Of a stretch of DNA of 64,000 bases, positions 54,513 to 63,427 are shown one piece after another (the first letter of the stretch is position 1; every line of letters begins with the position of its first letter). Source of the stretch: Sulfuricaulis limicola (GTDB lineage Bacteria; Pseudomonadota; Gammaproteobacteria; Acidiferrobacterales; Sulfurifustaceae); the NCBI RefSeq assembly GCF_002355735.1, contig NZ_AP014879.1, forward strand, positions 248,001 to 312,000, written 5' to 3'. The notes under the pieces were generated by a model. It had not been told where the DNA came from, did no database searches, and saw only the letters and a list, made by a program, of their open reading frames with translations. The translations under genes and the position numbers were made by a program.

Positions 54513-55241
54513 ATGCCAGGGTACAAGAACGGATTGATCGGAATCGTCGTGGCCGGGGCGCTGTTTTCCGGAGCGGCCGATGCCGGCACGGTGACACCTT
54601 CGCTGAACGGTAGTGTGGTGGTTTCTGAAGGTTCGACGACCAATGTCAATTGGACCTTCAACGACACGTACACGAATAACGGCGACGGGACCTTCACCTA
54701 CCAGGGAGTGAATGGCAACCAGAGTGTCTGGGCTTTCGAGTGGGATATCACGGTCAACCCGGACCCCCTGATCAGCGCCATGTTCGCGATCACCAATAAC
54801 ACCGCCAGCACCAAGCACTTCGATCTCCTGTTCACGCTTCCCGTCGGTTCGCCCTTCGGGCCGCCGGCCGTAAAAAGCGGCAGTCTGGCTGCCAGCTTCC
54901 AGGATTTGAACAACAGCGGTTCCGCCACGTTGAGCAACATCGATTGGAATGGACGCATCGATGGTTCGAATGCGATGTCGTTATTCTCCGGAGATTTCAC
55001 TTGCGGGGGAGCAGGATGTATCGGCAACATCTTTCCCGCCAGCGATGGCCCACTGTCGTCCTCCGGCGTGAACACCAGTATCGGCATCCATCTGGCATTT
55101 GATCTCACTGCCGGCGACAAGGCCTCATTCACGACTTCGTTCCAGGTCGAACCTGTCGTCGTGCCCATCCCGGCGGCGGTGTGGCTGTTCGGCAGCGGGT
55201 TGCTGGGGCTGGCGGCGCTGGCGCGCCGGCGCAAGAGCTGA
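54513..55241 (+). CDS. PEP-CTERM/VPLPA-type sorted exported protein
   Basis: 242 residues, ATG after GGAGAAAGGAA. The signal peptide ends near ADAGT. A beta-rich, asparagine- and serine-rich body follows with one cysteine pair (CGGAGC). The end reads VPIPAAVWLFGSGLLG then ARRRKS, an exosortase sorting signal. It shares this end with the protein at 39322, but the bodies are unlike. Probably surface or biofilm matrix associated. Confidence 0.87.
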   Translation: MPGYKNGLIGIVVAGALFSGAADAGTVTPSLNGSVVVSEGSTTNVNWTFNDTYTNNGDGTFTYQGVNGNQSVWAFEWDITVNPDPLISAMFAITNNTASTKHFDLLFTLPVGSPFGPPAVKSGSLAASFQDLNNSGSATLSNIDWNGRIDGSNAMSLFSGDFTCGGAGCIGNIFPASDGPLSSSGVNTSIGIHLAFDLTAGDKASFTTSFQVEPVVVPIPAAVWLFGSGLLGLAALARRRKS

Positions 55242-55260
55242 TTTTCTGCAAATACTTCGT

Positions 55261-55293
55261 AAAAAAACCCCGGTCGCCAAGCCGGGGTTTTTG
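55261..55293. terminator. Bidirectional rho-independent terminator
   Basis: AAAAACCCCGG and CCGGGGTTTTT around an eight-base loop, with a T-run on both strands. It separates the PEP-CTERM gene from the convergent glutathione transferase gene. Confidence 0.88.
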
Positions 55294-55318
55294 TTTGTAC
55301 CTTCGCGTAAACGACTGA

Positions 55319-55927
55319 TTATTTAATCAGGCCCTCCGCTTTCATGGCCGCCTGCACTGCCGGACGTGCGGCGATGCGGCCGGCGTATTGCTTCAGCGCC
55401 GGCCACTTGCCCATGTCGAGCTTGAAGTAATCAGCCCAGCCGAGGATCGTGAACAGGTAGGCGTCGGCGATGGTGAATTTGTCGCCCATCAGGTACGGCT
55501 TGTTGCCGAGCGCCTTGACCAGGTAATCGCAACGGCGGCCGAACAGGGCAATCCGGTCTTCCTTCCATTCTGGCGTAATCTTCGGGTTGAACAGCGCACC
55601 GAGCGTCTTGTGTATTTCGGAAGAAATGAAGTTCAGCCATTCCATCAGGCGGTAACGTTCCAATGTTCCGGCCCTGGGCGCGAGGCCGGATTCCGGCTTC
55701 TGGTCGGCGACGTATTGCAATAACACCGCGTCTTCGGTCAGGACCTCACCGTTATCGAGCCCCAGGGCAGGGACGTAACCCTTGGGGTTGATCTGGTAGT
55801 AGTCTTCTCCGCTTTCCGTCTTGTGCTGACGCAGGTCCACCTTGACGAGTTCGAATTTTTGCCCGGTCTCGTGCAGTGTGATATTCACGGCCATCGAGCA
55901 GGCGCCGGGAGCGTAATATAGTTTCAT
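55319..55927 (-). CDS. Glutathione S-transferase, beta-class-like
   Basis: 202 residues: thioredoxin-like N-terminal domain with C10-S (YYAPGACS), YVPAL and the glutathione-binding TEDAVLLQY, then the all-helical domain with DKFTIADAYLF. C10 is the active residue of bacterial beta-class enzymes. Last gene of a minus-strand cluster with pirins, DoxX and a glutathionyl-hydroquinone reductase, pointing to detoxification of electrophiles or quinones. Confidence 0.9.
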   Translation of the reverse strand: MKLYYAPGACSMAVNITLHETGQKFELVKVDLRQHKTESGEDYYQINPKGYVPALGLDNGEVLTEDAVLLQYVADQKPESGLAPRAGTLERYRLMEWLNFISSEIHKTLGALFNPKITPEWKEDRIALFGRRCDYLVKALGNKPYLMGDKFTIADAYLFTILGWADYFKLDMGKWPALKQYAGRIAARPAVQAAMKAEGLIK

Positions 55928-55963
55928 AGAGAATCTCCTGTGTATGATATTTGTGGTGCGGAA

Positions 55964-56863
55964 TCAGAAATCGATCTTTCCTAATCTTCCTTCGTTGTAA
56001 TCGCGAATTGCCTGGACGATCTGCTGGCGCGTGTTCATGACGAACGGCCCGTAGCGCTCCACCGGCTCGTTGAGCGGCTGGCCGGCGAGCAGCAACAGGT
56101 CCGCGGGTTCCGCGGCCTGGTTGCTTACCGCGAGCCGCACGGCATTGCCAGCGCCGAAGCGCGCCATCTGGCCTTCGCGCACGACGCGACCCTCGTTGCC
56201 CGCGTGCAGTTCGCCGCGGATGAGGTAGGCCAGAGCATTGAAATTTTCCGGGACCGGCTGCGTGATCGCGCCGCCGGGCCGGATCGTGAAATGCAGGTAC
56301 AGGATCGGCGTGCGCGTCTCGATCACGGCCGAGACGCCGAGCGATTCGCCCGCGACTACGCGCACTTTCACTTTTCCGTCGGCGCTGCCTGCTTCGGGAA
56401 TACGGCTTGCCGGGATGTCCTGGTAGCGCGGCGGGATCATCTTGTCGCGCGCCGGCAGGTTCACCCACACCTGGAAACCGTGCAGGGTGTCGCCGTTTTT
56501 CATGAAGGCGTCGGAGGGCAGCTCCGAATGCACCACGCCGGCGCCGGCCGTCATCCACTGCACGTCGCCGGGTCGCAGCGAGCCGCTGTGGCCGGCCGAA
56601 TCCTTGTGCTGCATCTCGCCCGAGAGCAGGTAGGTGACGGTCTCGAAGCCGCGGTGCGGGTGGTCGGGCGCGCCGATGCCTTCGCCCGGACCCCAGGTCA
56701 CGGGACCCAGATGATCCAGCAGCAGGAACGGATCCACTTGCAGAAGCTGAGCAGTCGGAAATGGCCTTCGTACAGGGAAGCCGCCGCCTTCGAGAGTGCG
56801 CTCGCTCGTGATGACTTCCACGACTGGGCGCATGGTTCTTGCTTCAGTAGTTGCTGCCGTCAT
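55964..56863 (-). CDS. Pirin-family protein (quercetinase-like)
   Basis: 299 residues from the ATG at 56863 with AGGAG upstream. The open frame further up belongs to the next gene's opposite reading. Bicupin with metal ligands HPHRGFETVTYL and the later H in VHSELP. Pirins bind iron, and some oxidise flavonols. ATGA overlap with the upstream glutathionyl-hydroquinone reductase gene shows co-translation. Confidence 0.9.
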   Translation of the reverse strand: MTAATTEARTMRPVVEVITSERTLEGGGFPVRRPFPTAQLLQVDPFLLLDHLGPVTWGPGEGIGAPDHPHRGFETVTYLLSGEMQHKDSAGHSGSLRPGDVQWMTAGAGVVHSELPSDAFMKNGDTLHGFQVWVNLPARDKMIPPRYQDIPASRIPEAGSADGKVKVRVVAGESLGVSAVIETRTPILYLHFTIRPGGAITQPVPENFNALAYLIRGELHAGNEGRVVREGQMARFGAGNAVRLAVSNQAAEPADLLLLAGQPLNEPVERYGPFVMNTRQQIVQAIRDYNEGRLGKIDF

Positions 56864-57840
56864 GACACGCTCCTTTTTGCGCCGCGCGCCATCAGGCGTT
56901 CGCGGTTGTGCGCCGTGCCGTAGTCGAGCATCGGTCCTTTCGGCACCAGGCCCGATGGATTGAGATGCCGGTGGCTCAGGAAGTAATGGCGCTTGATGTG
57001 GTCGAAATCCACCGTCTCCGCGATGCCCGGCACCTGGTAGAGATCGCGCAGGTAATTCGACAGGTTCGGATAGTCCTCGATGCGGCGCAAGTTGCATTTG
57101 AAGTGCGTGACGTACACGGCATCGAATCGGATCAGGGTCGTGAACAGGCGCCAATCGGCCTCGGTGAGCGTGACGCCCACGAGATACCGCGATTGCCCGA
57201 GGCGCATCTCGATTTCATCCAGCGCCGCGAACAGGCGCGTGACCGCGGATTCATAGACCCGCTGGCTGCCGGCAAAACCGGCCTTGTACACGCCGTTGTT
57301 GATGCGCTCGTAGACGAAGGCATTGACCTCGTCAATTTCCCGGCGCATGGCCGCCGGATAGAAATCGGTCTTGACCGGTGTGAAGGCGTCGAACTCGCTG
57401 TTGAGCATGCGAATGATCTCGGCCGATTCGTTGTTGACGATTCGTCCAGTCTGTTTGTCCCACAGCACCGGCACGGTCACGCGCCCGGAATAGCCGGGAT
57501 TGGCATGTACGTAGGTTTCACGCAGGAAGGCGAAGCCGTTGACCGTGTCGGTGAAGCCATCGCGGAACGCCCAGCCGCCTTCGGTGATCACCGGATCCAC
57601 CACCGACACCGAGATCACTTCCTCGAGCTGTTTCAGCTTGCGGAAAATCAGCGCGCGGTGCGCCCACGGGCAGGCGAGCGATACGTACAGATGGTAGCGC
57701 CCAGCTTCAGCCGGATAGTTGCTGGCACCGTTGGCCGTGACGACATCGCGGAACTGGCTGTCGGCGCGGACGAATTCGCCGCCGGTCTTGCTGGTGTCGT
57801 ACCAGCCTTCATGCCATTCACCTTTGATCAGATAGCCCAT
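56860..57840 (-). CDS. yqjG: Glutathionyl-hydroquinone reductase (YqjG type)
   Basis: 326 residues. The xi-class signature is C57-P-W-A-H, followed by VDPVITEGGWAF and YVHANPGYSGR-like segments. The enzyme strips glutathione from glutathionyl-hydroquinones. E. coli yqjG lies beside yqjF (DoxX), as here with the next gene upstream. Full length and intact. Confidence 0.93.
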   Translation of the reverse strand: MGYLIKGEWHEGWYDTSKTGGEFVRADSQFRDVVTANGASNYPAEAGRYHLYVSLACPWAHRALIFRKLKQLEEVISVSVVDPVITEGGWAFRDGFTDTVNGFAFLRETYVHANPGYSGRVTVPVLWDKQTGRIVNNESAEIIRMLNSEFDAFTPVKTDFYPAAMRREIDEVNAFVYERINNGVYKAGFAGSQRVYESAVTRLFAALDEIEMRLGQSRYLVGVTLTEADWRLFTTLIRFDAVYVTHFKCNLRRIEDYPNLSNYLRDLYQVPGIAETVDFDHIKRHYFLSHRHLNPSGLVPKGPMLDYGTAHNRERLMARGAKRSVS

Positions 57841-57858
57841 GAGACGTCCCCTGTCTTG

Positions 57859-58284
57859 TCAGGCGGGTTGACGCACGAGACTGGCCGTCGAGGCGCGCAA
57901 GGCCAGGGCGCCGTCGCCGAGCAGGGCTTGTACCGCCGATGCGACCACCAGGAACACAGGATACTCCCATCCGCCGTTAGGTGCGCTGAACACCCAGCCG
58001 TTGGGGACATGCACCAGCGCCGCGCCGATCAGGATCGGGATGAGCGCCAGAGACACCCAGCGCGTGTATACACCCAGCACCAGCAGCGCGCCACCGGCCA
58101 GCTCGGCGCCGAACACGACGTAGGCGAGGAATCCCGGATAGCCGAGCGACTCGAAGAACCGGACCGTGCCGGGCAGGGTGAACACAACGAGTTTCAACAA
58201 GGCATGGGCGATGAACATGACGCCCAGGCTGAGGCGCAGCAACAGCGCGGCATAGGGGGCGGTAGCGGTATTGGTGTTAATCAT
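57859..58284 (-). CDS. DoxX-family membrane protein (YqjF type)
   Basis: 141 residues with four membrane helices. The start RLSLGVMFIAHALLKL and the middle FGAELAGGALLVLGVYTRW fit DoxX. Such proteins appear with oxidative or quinone stress genes. The spacing of 18 bases to the hydroquinone reductase gene makes one operon. Confidence 0.87.
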   Translation of the reverse strand: MINTNTATAPYAALLLRLSLGVMFIAHALLKLVVFTLPGTVRFFESLGYPGFLAYVVFGAELAGGALLVLGVYTRWVSLALIPILIGAALVHVPNGWVFSAPNGGWEYPVFLVVASAVQALLGDGALALRASTASLVRQPA

Positions 58285-58501
58285 GGTTTTCTCCTTAAGA
58301 AGAATGATGAGGTTGAGAGCAAGTCCGGCCGGGACTCGGCCGGTTTGTTTCGGCGCGTGCCGGTATCTGCCACTTGATGCCGGGGTTGGGACGCGTCATC
58401 CACGAAAGCGCTGACGGCGCGGATTCGTTCGCGTGGCGACAATCGCGGTAGTGCGATGCAGGCGACGATTTGATCAAGGTCATGTCCGGGTCCTCCGGGA
58501 T
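58285..58501. other. Intergenic region between DoxX and pirin genes
   Basis: No credible gene. TTGATCAAGGTCAT at 58471-58484 resembles an FNR box but has one mismatch in a fixed position and lies far from the doxX start, so I do not call it. Confidence 0.4.
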
Positions 58502-59188
58502 TTACGGCAAATCAAACAACAACACTTCGGCGGCAGCGTCGGCGGTTAACTTCAGCGCCGCTTCGTTCTCGATGCCCGCGCCATCGCCGGCCTGCAGCGT
58601 GGTTCCGTTGAGCTGCACCGTGCCGCGCGCGACTTGCAGCCAGGCGCGCCGGCCGGGAGCGAGCGCATGCGTCACCTCGCTGCCGTTCAGGCGCGCGGCG
58701 TAGACGCGCGCGTTCTGATGGATCGTGACCGAACCGTCGCGACCGTCGGGCGAGGCCACCAGCCGCAGCTGGCCGTCGAGTCCGATGCGCTTCTGTTCGT
58801 ATCCTGGCTGCACGCCCTGCCGGTCCGGCAGGATCCAGATTTGCAGGAAATGCACCGGTTCGGTTTGGGAGTGATTGAACTCGCTGTGGCGAATGCCGGT
58901 GCCAGCGCTCATGCGCTGCACCTCGCCGGGGCGGATCACCGAGCCGGTGCCGAGGCTGTCCTGGTGTTCGAGCGCGCCTTCGAGGACGTAGGTGATGATT
59001 TCCATGTCGCGGTGCGGATGGGTGGGGAAGCCCTCGCCCGGCGCCACCCGGTCCTCGTTGATGACTCGCAGCGCGGAAAACTGCACATGCTTCGGGTCGT
59101 GATAATCGGCGAAGGAAAACGTATGCCAGGAATCGAGCCAGCCGTGATCGGCGTGCCCGCGGTCATTGGCCTTGCGCAGCTGTATCAT
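58502..59188 (-). CDS. yhaK: Pirin-family protein (YhaK type)
   Basis: 228 residues with [15 protein letters not shown] and the later H in [10 protein letters not shown] as metal ligands. The length and the [10 protein letters not shown] opening match YhaK rather than the longer pirin at 55964. Divergent from a LysR regulator, as E. coli yhaK is from yhaJ. Confidence 0.9.
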   Translation of the reverse strand: MIQLRKANDRGHADHGWLDSWHTFSFADYHDPKHVQFSALRVINEDRVAPGEGFPTHPHRDMEIITYVLEGALEHQDSLGTGSVIRPGEVQRMSAGTGIRHSEFNHSQTEPVHFLQIWILPDRQGVQPGYEQKRIGLDGQLRLVASPDGRDGSVTIHQNARVYAARLNGSEVTHALAPGRRAWLQVARGTVQLNGTTLQAGDGAGIENEAALKLTADAAAEVLLFDLP

Positions 59189-59215
59189 GTTATGGTCTCC
59201 TTTTGGCGATTTTTG

Positions 59216-59230
59216 TTCATATGTGATGAA
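59216..59230. promoter_or_regulatory. Candidate LysR operator
   Basis: TTCAT-N5-ATGAA is a perfect inverted repeat with the T-N11-A form of LysR sites, in the 119-base gap between the divergent yhaK-like and LysR genes. Confidence 0.45.
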
Positions 59231-59307
59231 TATGATTTACAGGATATTCCTGTATTTAAACGCTTGATAGCGATAAATTCCGGTTAAGTCATTCAAAAAT
59301 ACTGAAC

Positions 59308-60210
59308 ATGCGCCTGACACTGGACGCCCTGACCGTGCTGGATGCCATCGACCGCAAGGGCAGCTTCGCGGCCGCTGCCGAGGAATTGCACCGCGTGCCC
59401 TCGGCCATGACCTATGCGGTGCAGAAACTGGAACAGGACCTGGACGTGCTGCTGTTCGACCGCCGCGGCCACCGCGCGCAACTGACGGAGGCGGGGCGGC
59501 AGTTGCTGAGCGAGGGGCGCCACCTGCTGCACGCCGCGGCCGAGCTCGAGGCGCGTGTCAGGCGCGTGGCCACCGGCTACGAGGTCGAGCTGCGCGTCGC
59601 CGTGGACGATGTCATCCCCATGGAACGGCTGTACCCGTTGTTCCAGGACTTCTATCGCGAGGACTGCGGGACGCGGTTGCGCCTCCTCATGGAGGTCTAT
59701 GGTGGAGCATGGGACGCGCTGGTGACCCGGCGCGCGGATCTCGTGATCGGCGTACCCGGCGAGGGACCGCCCGGCGGCGGTTACGCCACGCGTCCGCTCG
59801 GCACGGTCCAGTGGCAGTTCATGGTGGCGCCGACGCATCCGCTGGCGCAGGCGCCGGAACCGCTCAAACCTGAGGATATTCTGAAATATCGTTCCATCGC
59901 GGCGGCCGACAGTTCGCGCAACCTGCCGCCGCGCACCTCCGGCCTGCTTACCGGGCAGGACGTGCTCACGGTGCCGGACGTGCGCTACAAGATCGAGTTC
60001 CAGTGCGCCGGCCTCGGCGTCGGTTACCTGCCGGTGCACCTGGTGCGCGAAGAGGTGAAAAGCGGGCGGCTCGTGGTGAAACAGACGCTCGAACCCAAGC
60101 CCGGCGTGTCGATGTTCATCGCCTGGCGCAGCGGAGATCGCGGCAAGGCGCTGCGCTGGTTTCTCGAGCGGCTCGAGGACCGGGAATTGATCGACAGCCT
60201 GCTGGCCTGA
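59308..60210 (+). CDS. LysR-family regulator (YhaJ-like)
   Basis: 300 residues. The N-terminal helix-turn-helix (LDAIDRKGSFAAAAEELHRVPSAMTY) is followed by a two-lobed effector domain. It faces the pirin gene and a candidate operator and most likely controls the pirin, DoxX, hydroquinone reductase and GST genes. E. coli YhaJ controls yqjF in response to nitroaromatic products. The effector here is not known. Confidence 0.9.
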   Translation: MRLTLDALTVLDAIDRKGSFAAAAEELHRVPSAMTYAVQKLEQDLDVLLFDRRGHRAQLTEAGRQLLSEGRHLLHAAAELEARVRRVATGYEVELRVAVDDVIPMERLYPLFQDFYREDCGTRLRLLMEVYGGAWDALVTRRADLVIGVPGEGPPGGGYATRPLGTVQWQFMVAPTHPLAQAPEPLKPEDILKYRSIAAADSSRNLPPRTSGLLTGQDVLTVPDVRYKIEFQCAGLGVGYLPVHLVREEVKSGRLVVKQTLEPKPGVSMFIAWRSGDRGKALRWFLERLEDRELIDSLLA

Positions 60211-60243
60211 CGCGCCGCCCCCCGGCTGGTATAACCCGGTACC

Positions 60244-61020
60244 ATGACTAGACTGAAACTACCATCCATACGGACAGCACTCATGTTCATTTTCTCCCGC
60301 GCGATAATGGCCGTTCTGACTTGCGCCGGTTTGGCGGCCTGCGTCGGCCCTGTACCGGCGCCCGATGCAGCCGGCGGAGCGGACACGGCACGAAGTTCAC
60401 ATTCCTCCGGGGTTGCCTACCGCGACCGGCCCATACGCGTTCTGGAGGACGCGCCCATGCGTGTGAACGTGGAGGACGATCCCCGCCTGGGCAGCCGCGC
60501 GGCGAAGATCGCCATCGTCGAGTTCAGCGACTACCAGTGTCTTTATTGCCAGGATTTTAACCGGCGACAGTTCGTCCAGATCAAGAAGGAGTATATCGAT
60601 ACCGGCGTGGTGCAGTTCATTCACAAGGATTTGCCGCTGCGTATGCACCGTCACGCCGTCCCCGCCGCCATGGCCGCCCGCTGCGCTGGCGCGCAGGGTC
60701 GTTTCTGGGACATGCACGACGCCTTGTTTGCCCACCAGGACCGGCTGGGCCAGGACCTGTATCCGGAGCTGGCGCGTCAACTGGATCTGGACGTGGCGAA
60801 GTTCAGCACTTGCCTTGAAAGTCAGGACCATGGCCAGGGTATCGGGCAGGACGTTGGCGTCGCCCGGATGCTTGGGTTCACCGGCACGCCGTCGTTTTTG
60901 ATCGGCAAAATCGAGGGCGACATGCTGACTGTCGTGCGCCGCTCGCGTGGCGCACTAACCTTCGAGGCATTTGCGCAGGAAATCGAACAACTGCGGCAAC
61001 CGGCTGTGGCGCCGCGATAA
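60244..61020 (+). CDS. DsbA-family thioredoxin-fold lipoprotein
   Basis: 258 residues. A lipobox (CAGLAACVG) follows the N-terminal helix. The thioredoxin-like domain has SDYQCLYCQDF, with the active C-x2-C, a helical insert (HRHAVPAAMAA) and the cis-proline loop GTPSF. It resembles DsbG/BdbD-type oxidoreductases acting on periplasmic thiols. The basic N-terminus gives a rather long signal. Confidence 0.87.
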   Translation: MTRLKLPSIRTALMFIFSRAIMAVLTCAGLAACVGPVPAPDAAGGADTARSSHSSGVAYRDRPIRVLEDAPMRVNVEDDPRLGSRAAKIAIVEFSDYQCLYCQDFNRRQFVQIKKEYIDTGVVQFIHKDLPLRMHRHAVPAAMAARCAGAQGRFWDMHDALFAHQDRLGQDLYPELARQLDLDVAKFSTCLESQDHGQGIGQDVGVARMLGFTGTPSFLIGKIEGDMLTVVRRSRGALTFEAFAQEIEQLRQPAVAPR

Positions 61021-61099
61021 AGGTCCGCGAGGCAGTGCTTAATGCGGCAGGACGAGCATGCGGCATTTATAATACGCGGACAGACTCGGAGATGATTTT

Positions 61100-61498
61100 G
61101 TGGCGGGTAAAAATTACGGTCCGCGCAGGCCGGCCGGTGAACTGGACGGCGGCAAACTCGACAGCATCGTCGCCAAGGCGCGCAAGGAGCGCGACACGCG
61201 CCTGGCCGGTTATCGCGAGCAGTCGCTGCGGATTCACCCGTGGGTTTGCGCGCGCTGCGGACGCACGTTCACGCGTGAGAACCTGTATGAACTGACCGTG
61301 CACCACAAGGATCACAATCATGACAACAACCCGTCCGACGGAAGCAATTGGGAGAATCTCTGTCTCTACTGCCATGACAACGAACACCAGCGTTTCGCGC
61401 ACCTGATACGTGGTTATGACGTCAACGCCGGTTTGGAGAAAAAGGCGGCGACGCACAATCCCTTCGCCGGCCTCAAGGATATGCTGAAGGACAAATGA
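61100..61498 (+). CDS. yajD: HNH-nuclease domain protein, YajD type
   Basis: 132 residues from GTG. Two zinc-binding pairs (CARCGR and CLYCHD) enclose the HNH core (TVHHKDHNHDNN, GSNWENL). YajD-like proteins are conserved in proteobacteria but uncharacterised, and no role in defence is shown. ATGA overlap with the cupin gene. Confidence 0.9.
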   Translation: MAGKNYGPRRPAGELDGGKLDSIVAKARKERDTRLAGYREQSLRIHPWVCARCGRTFTRENLYELTVHHKDHNHDNNPSDGSNWENLCLYCHDNEHQRFAHLIRGYDVNAGLEKKAATHNPFAGLKDMLKDK

Positions 61499-61980
61499 CC
61501 CGCATGAAACCTGTTCAGACTATCAACCGTGAACTGCTCGACAATGTTTCCATGCAGGCGCGAACGGCACCGCGCCGGCGCAAGAATCACAACTTTCATG
61601 CCGCGGAAAACGATCCCTGCAATCGCCTGCTGAATGCGATTGAACCGGATTCCTATATCCAGCCCCATTGCCATCGCGATGCATCCAAGGACGAAACGAT
61701 AATAATCCTGCGCGGCCGCGTCGGCATGGTGTTTTTCGATGACCGGGGCGCGGTTACTTCCACGACGGTGCTCGCGCCGGCGAGCGAGGCTGTCGGTGTG
61801 AATGTTCCGCACGGCGTGTATCACACGCTCGTCGCACTCGAGTCCAACAGTGTCTTTTTTGAAGCCAAGGCCGGTCCCTATGCGCCGCTCATACCGGAGG
61901 AAAAGGCCGCATGGGCACCGGTGGAAGGTGATCCGCGCGCGGCAACGTACCTCGCCGGCCTGAAACATTTGTTTGTCTGA
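61495..61980 (+). CDS. WbuC-family cupin protein
   Basis: 161 residues. A single cupin domain with metal ligands in PHCHRDASKDE and H in NVPHGVYHT. WbuC proteins are found with polysaccharide or carotenoid genes and have no proven reaction. Translation is coupled to the HNH gene. Confidence 0.82.
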   Translation: MTRMKPVQTINRELLDNVSMQARTAPRRRKNHNFHAAENDPCNRLLNAIEPDSYIQPHCHRDASKDETIIILRGRVGMVFFDDRGAVTSTTVLAPASEAVGVNVPHGVYHTLVALESNSVFFEAKAGPYAPLIPEEKAAWAPVEGDPRAATYLAGLKHLFV

Positions 61981-62088
61981 AATCCGTGCCGCGGCGTTTG
62001 CCGCCGAAAAATAAATTTCCCTCTTTTCCGCAAGTGTTTGCCGTCACGGCAGGAATATCCCCAAAGACCCGGGAGAACGGGCCGGCGT

Positions 62089-62102
62089 TTGATTCAGATC
62101 AA
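62089..62102. promoter_or_regulatory. FNR/Dnr-type box before the cytochrome c'-like gene
   Basis: TTGATTCAGATCAA is a perfect match. It ends only 28 bases before the ATG at 62131. With usual class II spacing transcription would start near 62137, at or just after the start codon. A leaderless message from the ATG at 62137 is possible. Confidence 0.68.
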
Positions 62103-62130
62103 ACATCTTCCGGTCGGCACCGGCTACGTT

Positions 62131-62613
62131 ATGGCGATGATTAAAAACGCCGTGGTGTATCGGATCATCATCGGACTGCTGCTGCTCACCATCGCCGGTC
62201 TGGTGCTCAAGTTCGTGGTGCTGGGCCGGACCGGCGCCGAGGTGGACGGAAGAACGACGATCCTGCTCGAACCGTCCGAGCGCGCCGTGGTGCTGGGCGA
62301 AATGCGCCAGTTCCTGAGCGGCATCCAGCAGATGCTGGAAGCCGCGGAACGCAACGATGCTGCCGCGATCGCGAAGCTCGCGCGTCCGCTCGGGATGGCG
62401 GCGGCGCATGCCGTGCCCGCCGGACTGGCCGCGAAGCTTCCACTGGAATTCAAGACGCTGGGACACAGCGTGCACCAGGATTTCGACCGCATCGCCATGG
62501 ACGCCGAGGCCATGAACGACGTACGGCTGTCGTTGCGCCAGCTGGGCGAAACCATGAAGAAATGCGTGGCGTGTCATGCCGCTTACCAGATCGCGCCCGC
62601 GTCCGGACCCTAG
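62131..62613 (+). CDS. Cytochrome c'/c556-like protein with membrane anchor
   Basis: 160 residues (ATG at 62131, with a second ATG at 62137). An N-terminal membrane helix at about 8-32, a helical bundle, and one haem c site at the C-terminus (C145-V-A-C148-H149) as in cytochromes c'. Cytochromes c' bind NO without reducing it quickly and protect denitrifiers. The membrane anchor and FNR-type box suggest NO defence or electron transfer in the nitrite-reducing state. Sequence similarity beyond the haem site is weak, so c556 is also possible. Confidence 0.75.
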   Translation: MAMIKNAVVYRIIIGLLLLTIAGLVLKFVVLGRTGAEVDGRTTILLEPSERAVVLGEMRQFLSGIQQMLEAAERNDAAAIAKLARPLGMAAAHAVPAGLAAKLPLEFKTLGHSVHQDFDRIAMDAEAMNDVRLSLRQLGETMKKCVACHAAYQIAPASGP

Positions 62614-62691
62614 CGCCGGTTTCTCCACCCCCGCCGATTTTCACCGACTTTTCCGCCACCGCGCCGGGCGGGTGGCCTGGCGGCCGTTCCT

Positions 62692-62733
62692 TTGATCTGC
62701 ATCAAGCGCGCATCCTTGCGATGTGCCTAAAAT
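62692..62733 (+). promoter_or_regulatory. FNR/Dnr-type promoter of the radical SAM and ubiU genes
   Basis: TTGATCTGCATCAA at 62692-62705 and TAAAAT (five of six) at 62728-62733 have class II spacing. The predicted start near 62740 is just ahead of the GGAGGA site at 62745-62750. Confidence 0.75.
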
Positions 62734-62758
62734 CCGGCATTCTCGGAGGACCAGTCAA

Positions 62759-63394
62759 ATGCCTGAAACCAGGGTAGTGGCGCGACAGATCAACACGGAA
62801 CAGGTGGTCGGTTATACCCTGCGCGACAGCCGCTATCTCAATATCACCAACCGCTGCAGCTTGCGCTGCGCGTTCTGCCCCAAGTTCAACGACCAGTGGA
62901 CGGTGCAGGATTACCCGCTGCGGCTCGAACATGAGCCCACGATCGAGGAGATCATCGCTGCCGTCGGCAAGCCGGAGGATTATCGCGAGATCGTGTTTTG
63001 CGGGCTGGGCGAACCGACCTTGCGGCTGTACGCGCTGCTGGAGGTGGCGACACGCCTGCGCCACCGCGCCAGGCGCATTCGCATCAACACCGACGGCCTG
63101 GCCAACCTCGTGTACGGGCGTGACGTGACGCCCGACATGGAGGGCCTGATCGACGCGCTGTCGGTGTCGCTCAACGCCCAGAACGCCGAAATTTACAACC
63201 TGCATTGCCGCCCGAAACTGCCCGGGTCCTGGGAGGCCATGCTGGATTTCGTGAAACACGCGCGTGATTTCGTTCCGGAAATCACCCTGACCGCCATCGA
63301 CGGCCTGTCCGGGGTGGATATCGCCGCTTGCGAGAAAATCGCGCAGCGGCTCGGCGTAGGTTTCCGCCGCCGCGTGCTCGATGTAGTCGGCTGA
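62759..63394 (+). CDS. Radical SAM protein of TatD-associated type
   Basis: 211 residues from the ATG with GGAGGA eight bases upstream. The open frame to 62723 is dismissed. Radical SAM cluster C33-x3-C37-x2-C40, then FCGLGEPTLRL and INTDGLANL for SAM binding. There is no second cluster. It resembles the small radical SAM proteins linked to TatD nucleases, whose reaction is unknown. Its FNR-type promoter and the downstream ubiU gene suggest an anaerobic role. Confidence 0.82.
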   Translation: MPETRVVARQINTEQVVGYTLRDSRYLNITNRCSLRCAFCPKFNDQWTVQDYPLRLEHEPTIEEIIAAVGKPEDYREIVFCGLGEPTLRLYALLEVATRLRHRARRIRINTDGLANLVYGRDVTPDMEGLIDALSVSLNAQNAEIYNLHCRPKLPGSWEAMLDFVKHARDFVPEITLTAIDGLSGVDIAACEKIAQRLGVGFRRRVLDVVG

Positions 63395-63427
63395 AAGCAA
63401 CAAAGCTTCTAAAAACTGAACATGATT

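Noticed and set aside
58471-58484. TTGATCAAGGTCAT as a tenth FNR box
   Set aside because: The last fixed base does not fit, the distance to the doxX start is about 190 bases, and no -10 is placed correctly.
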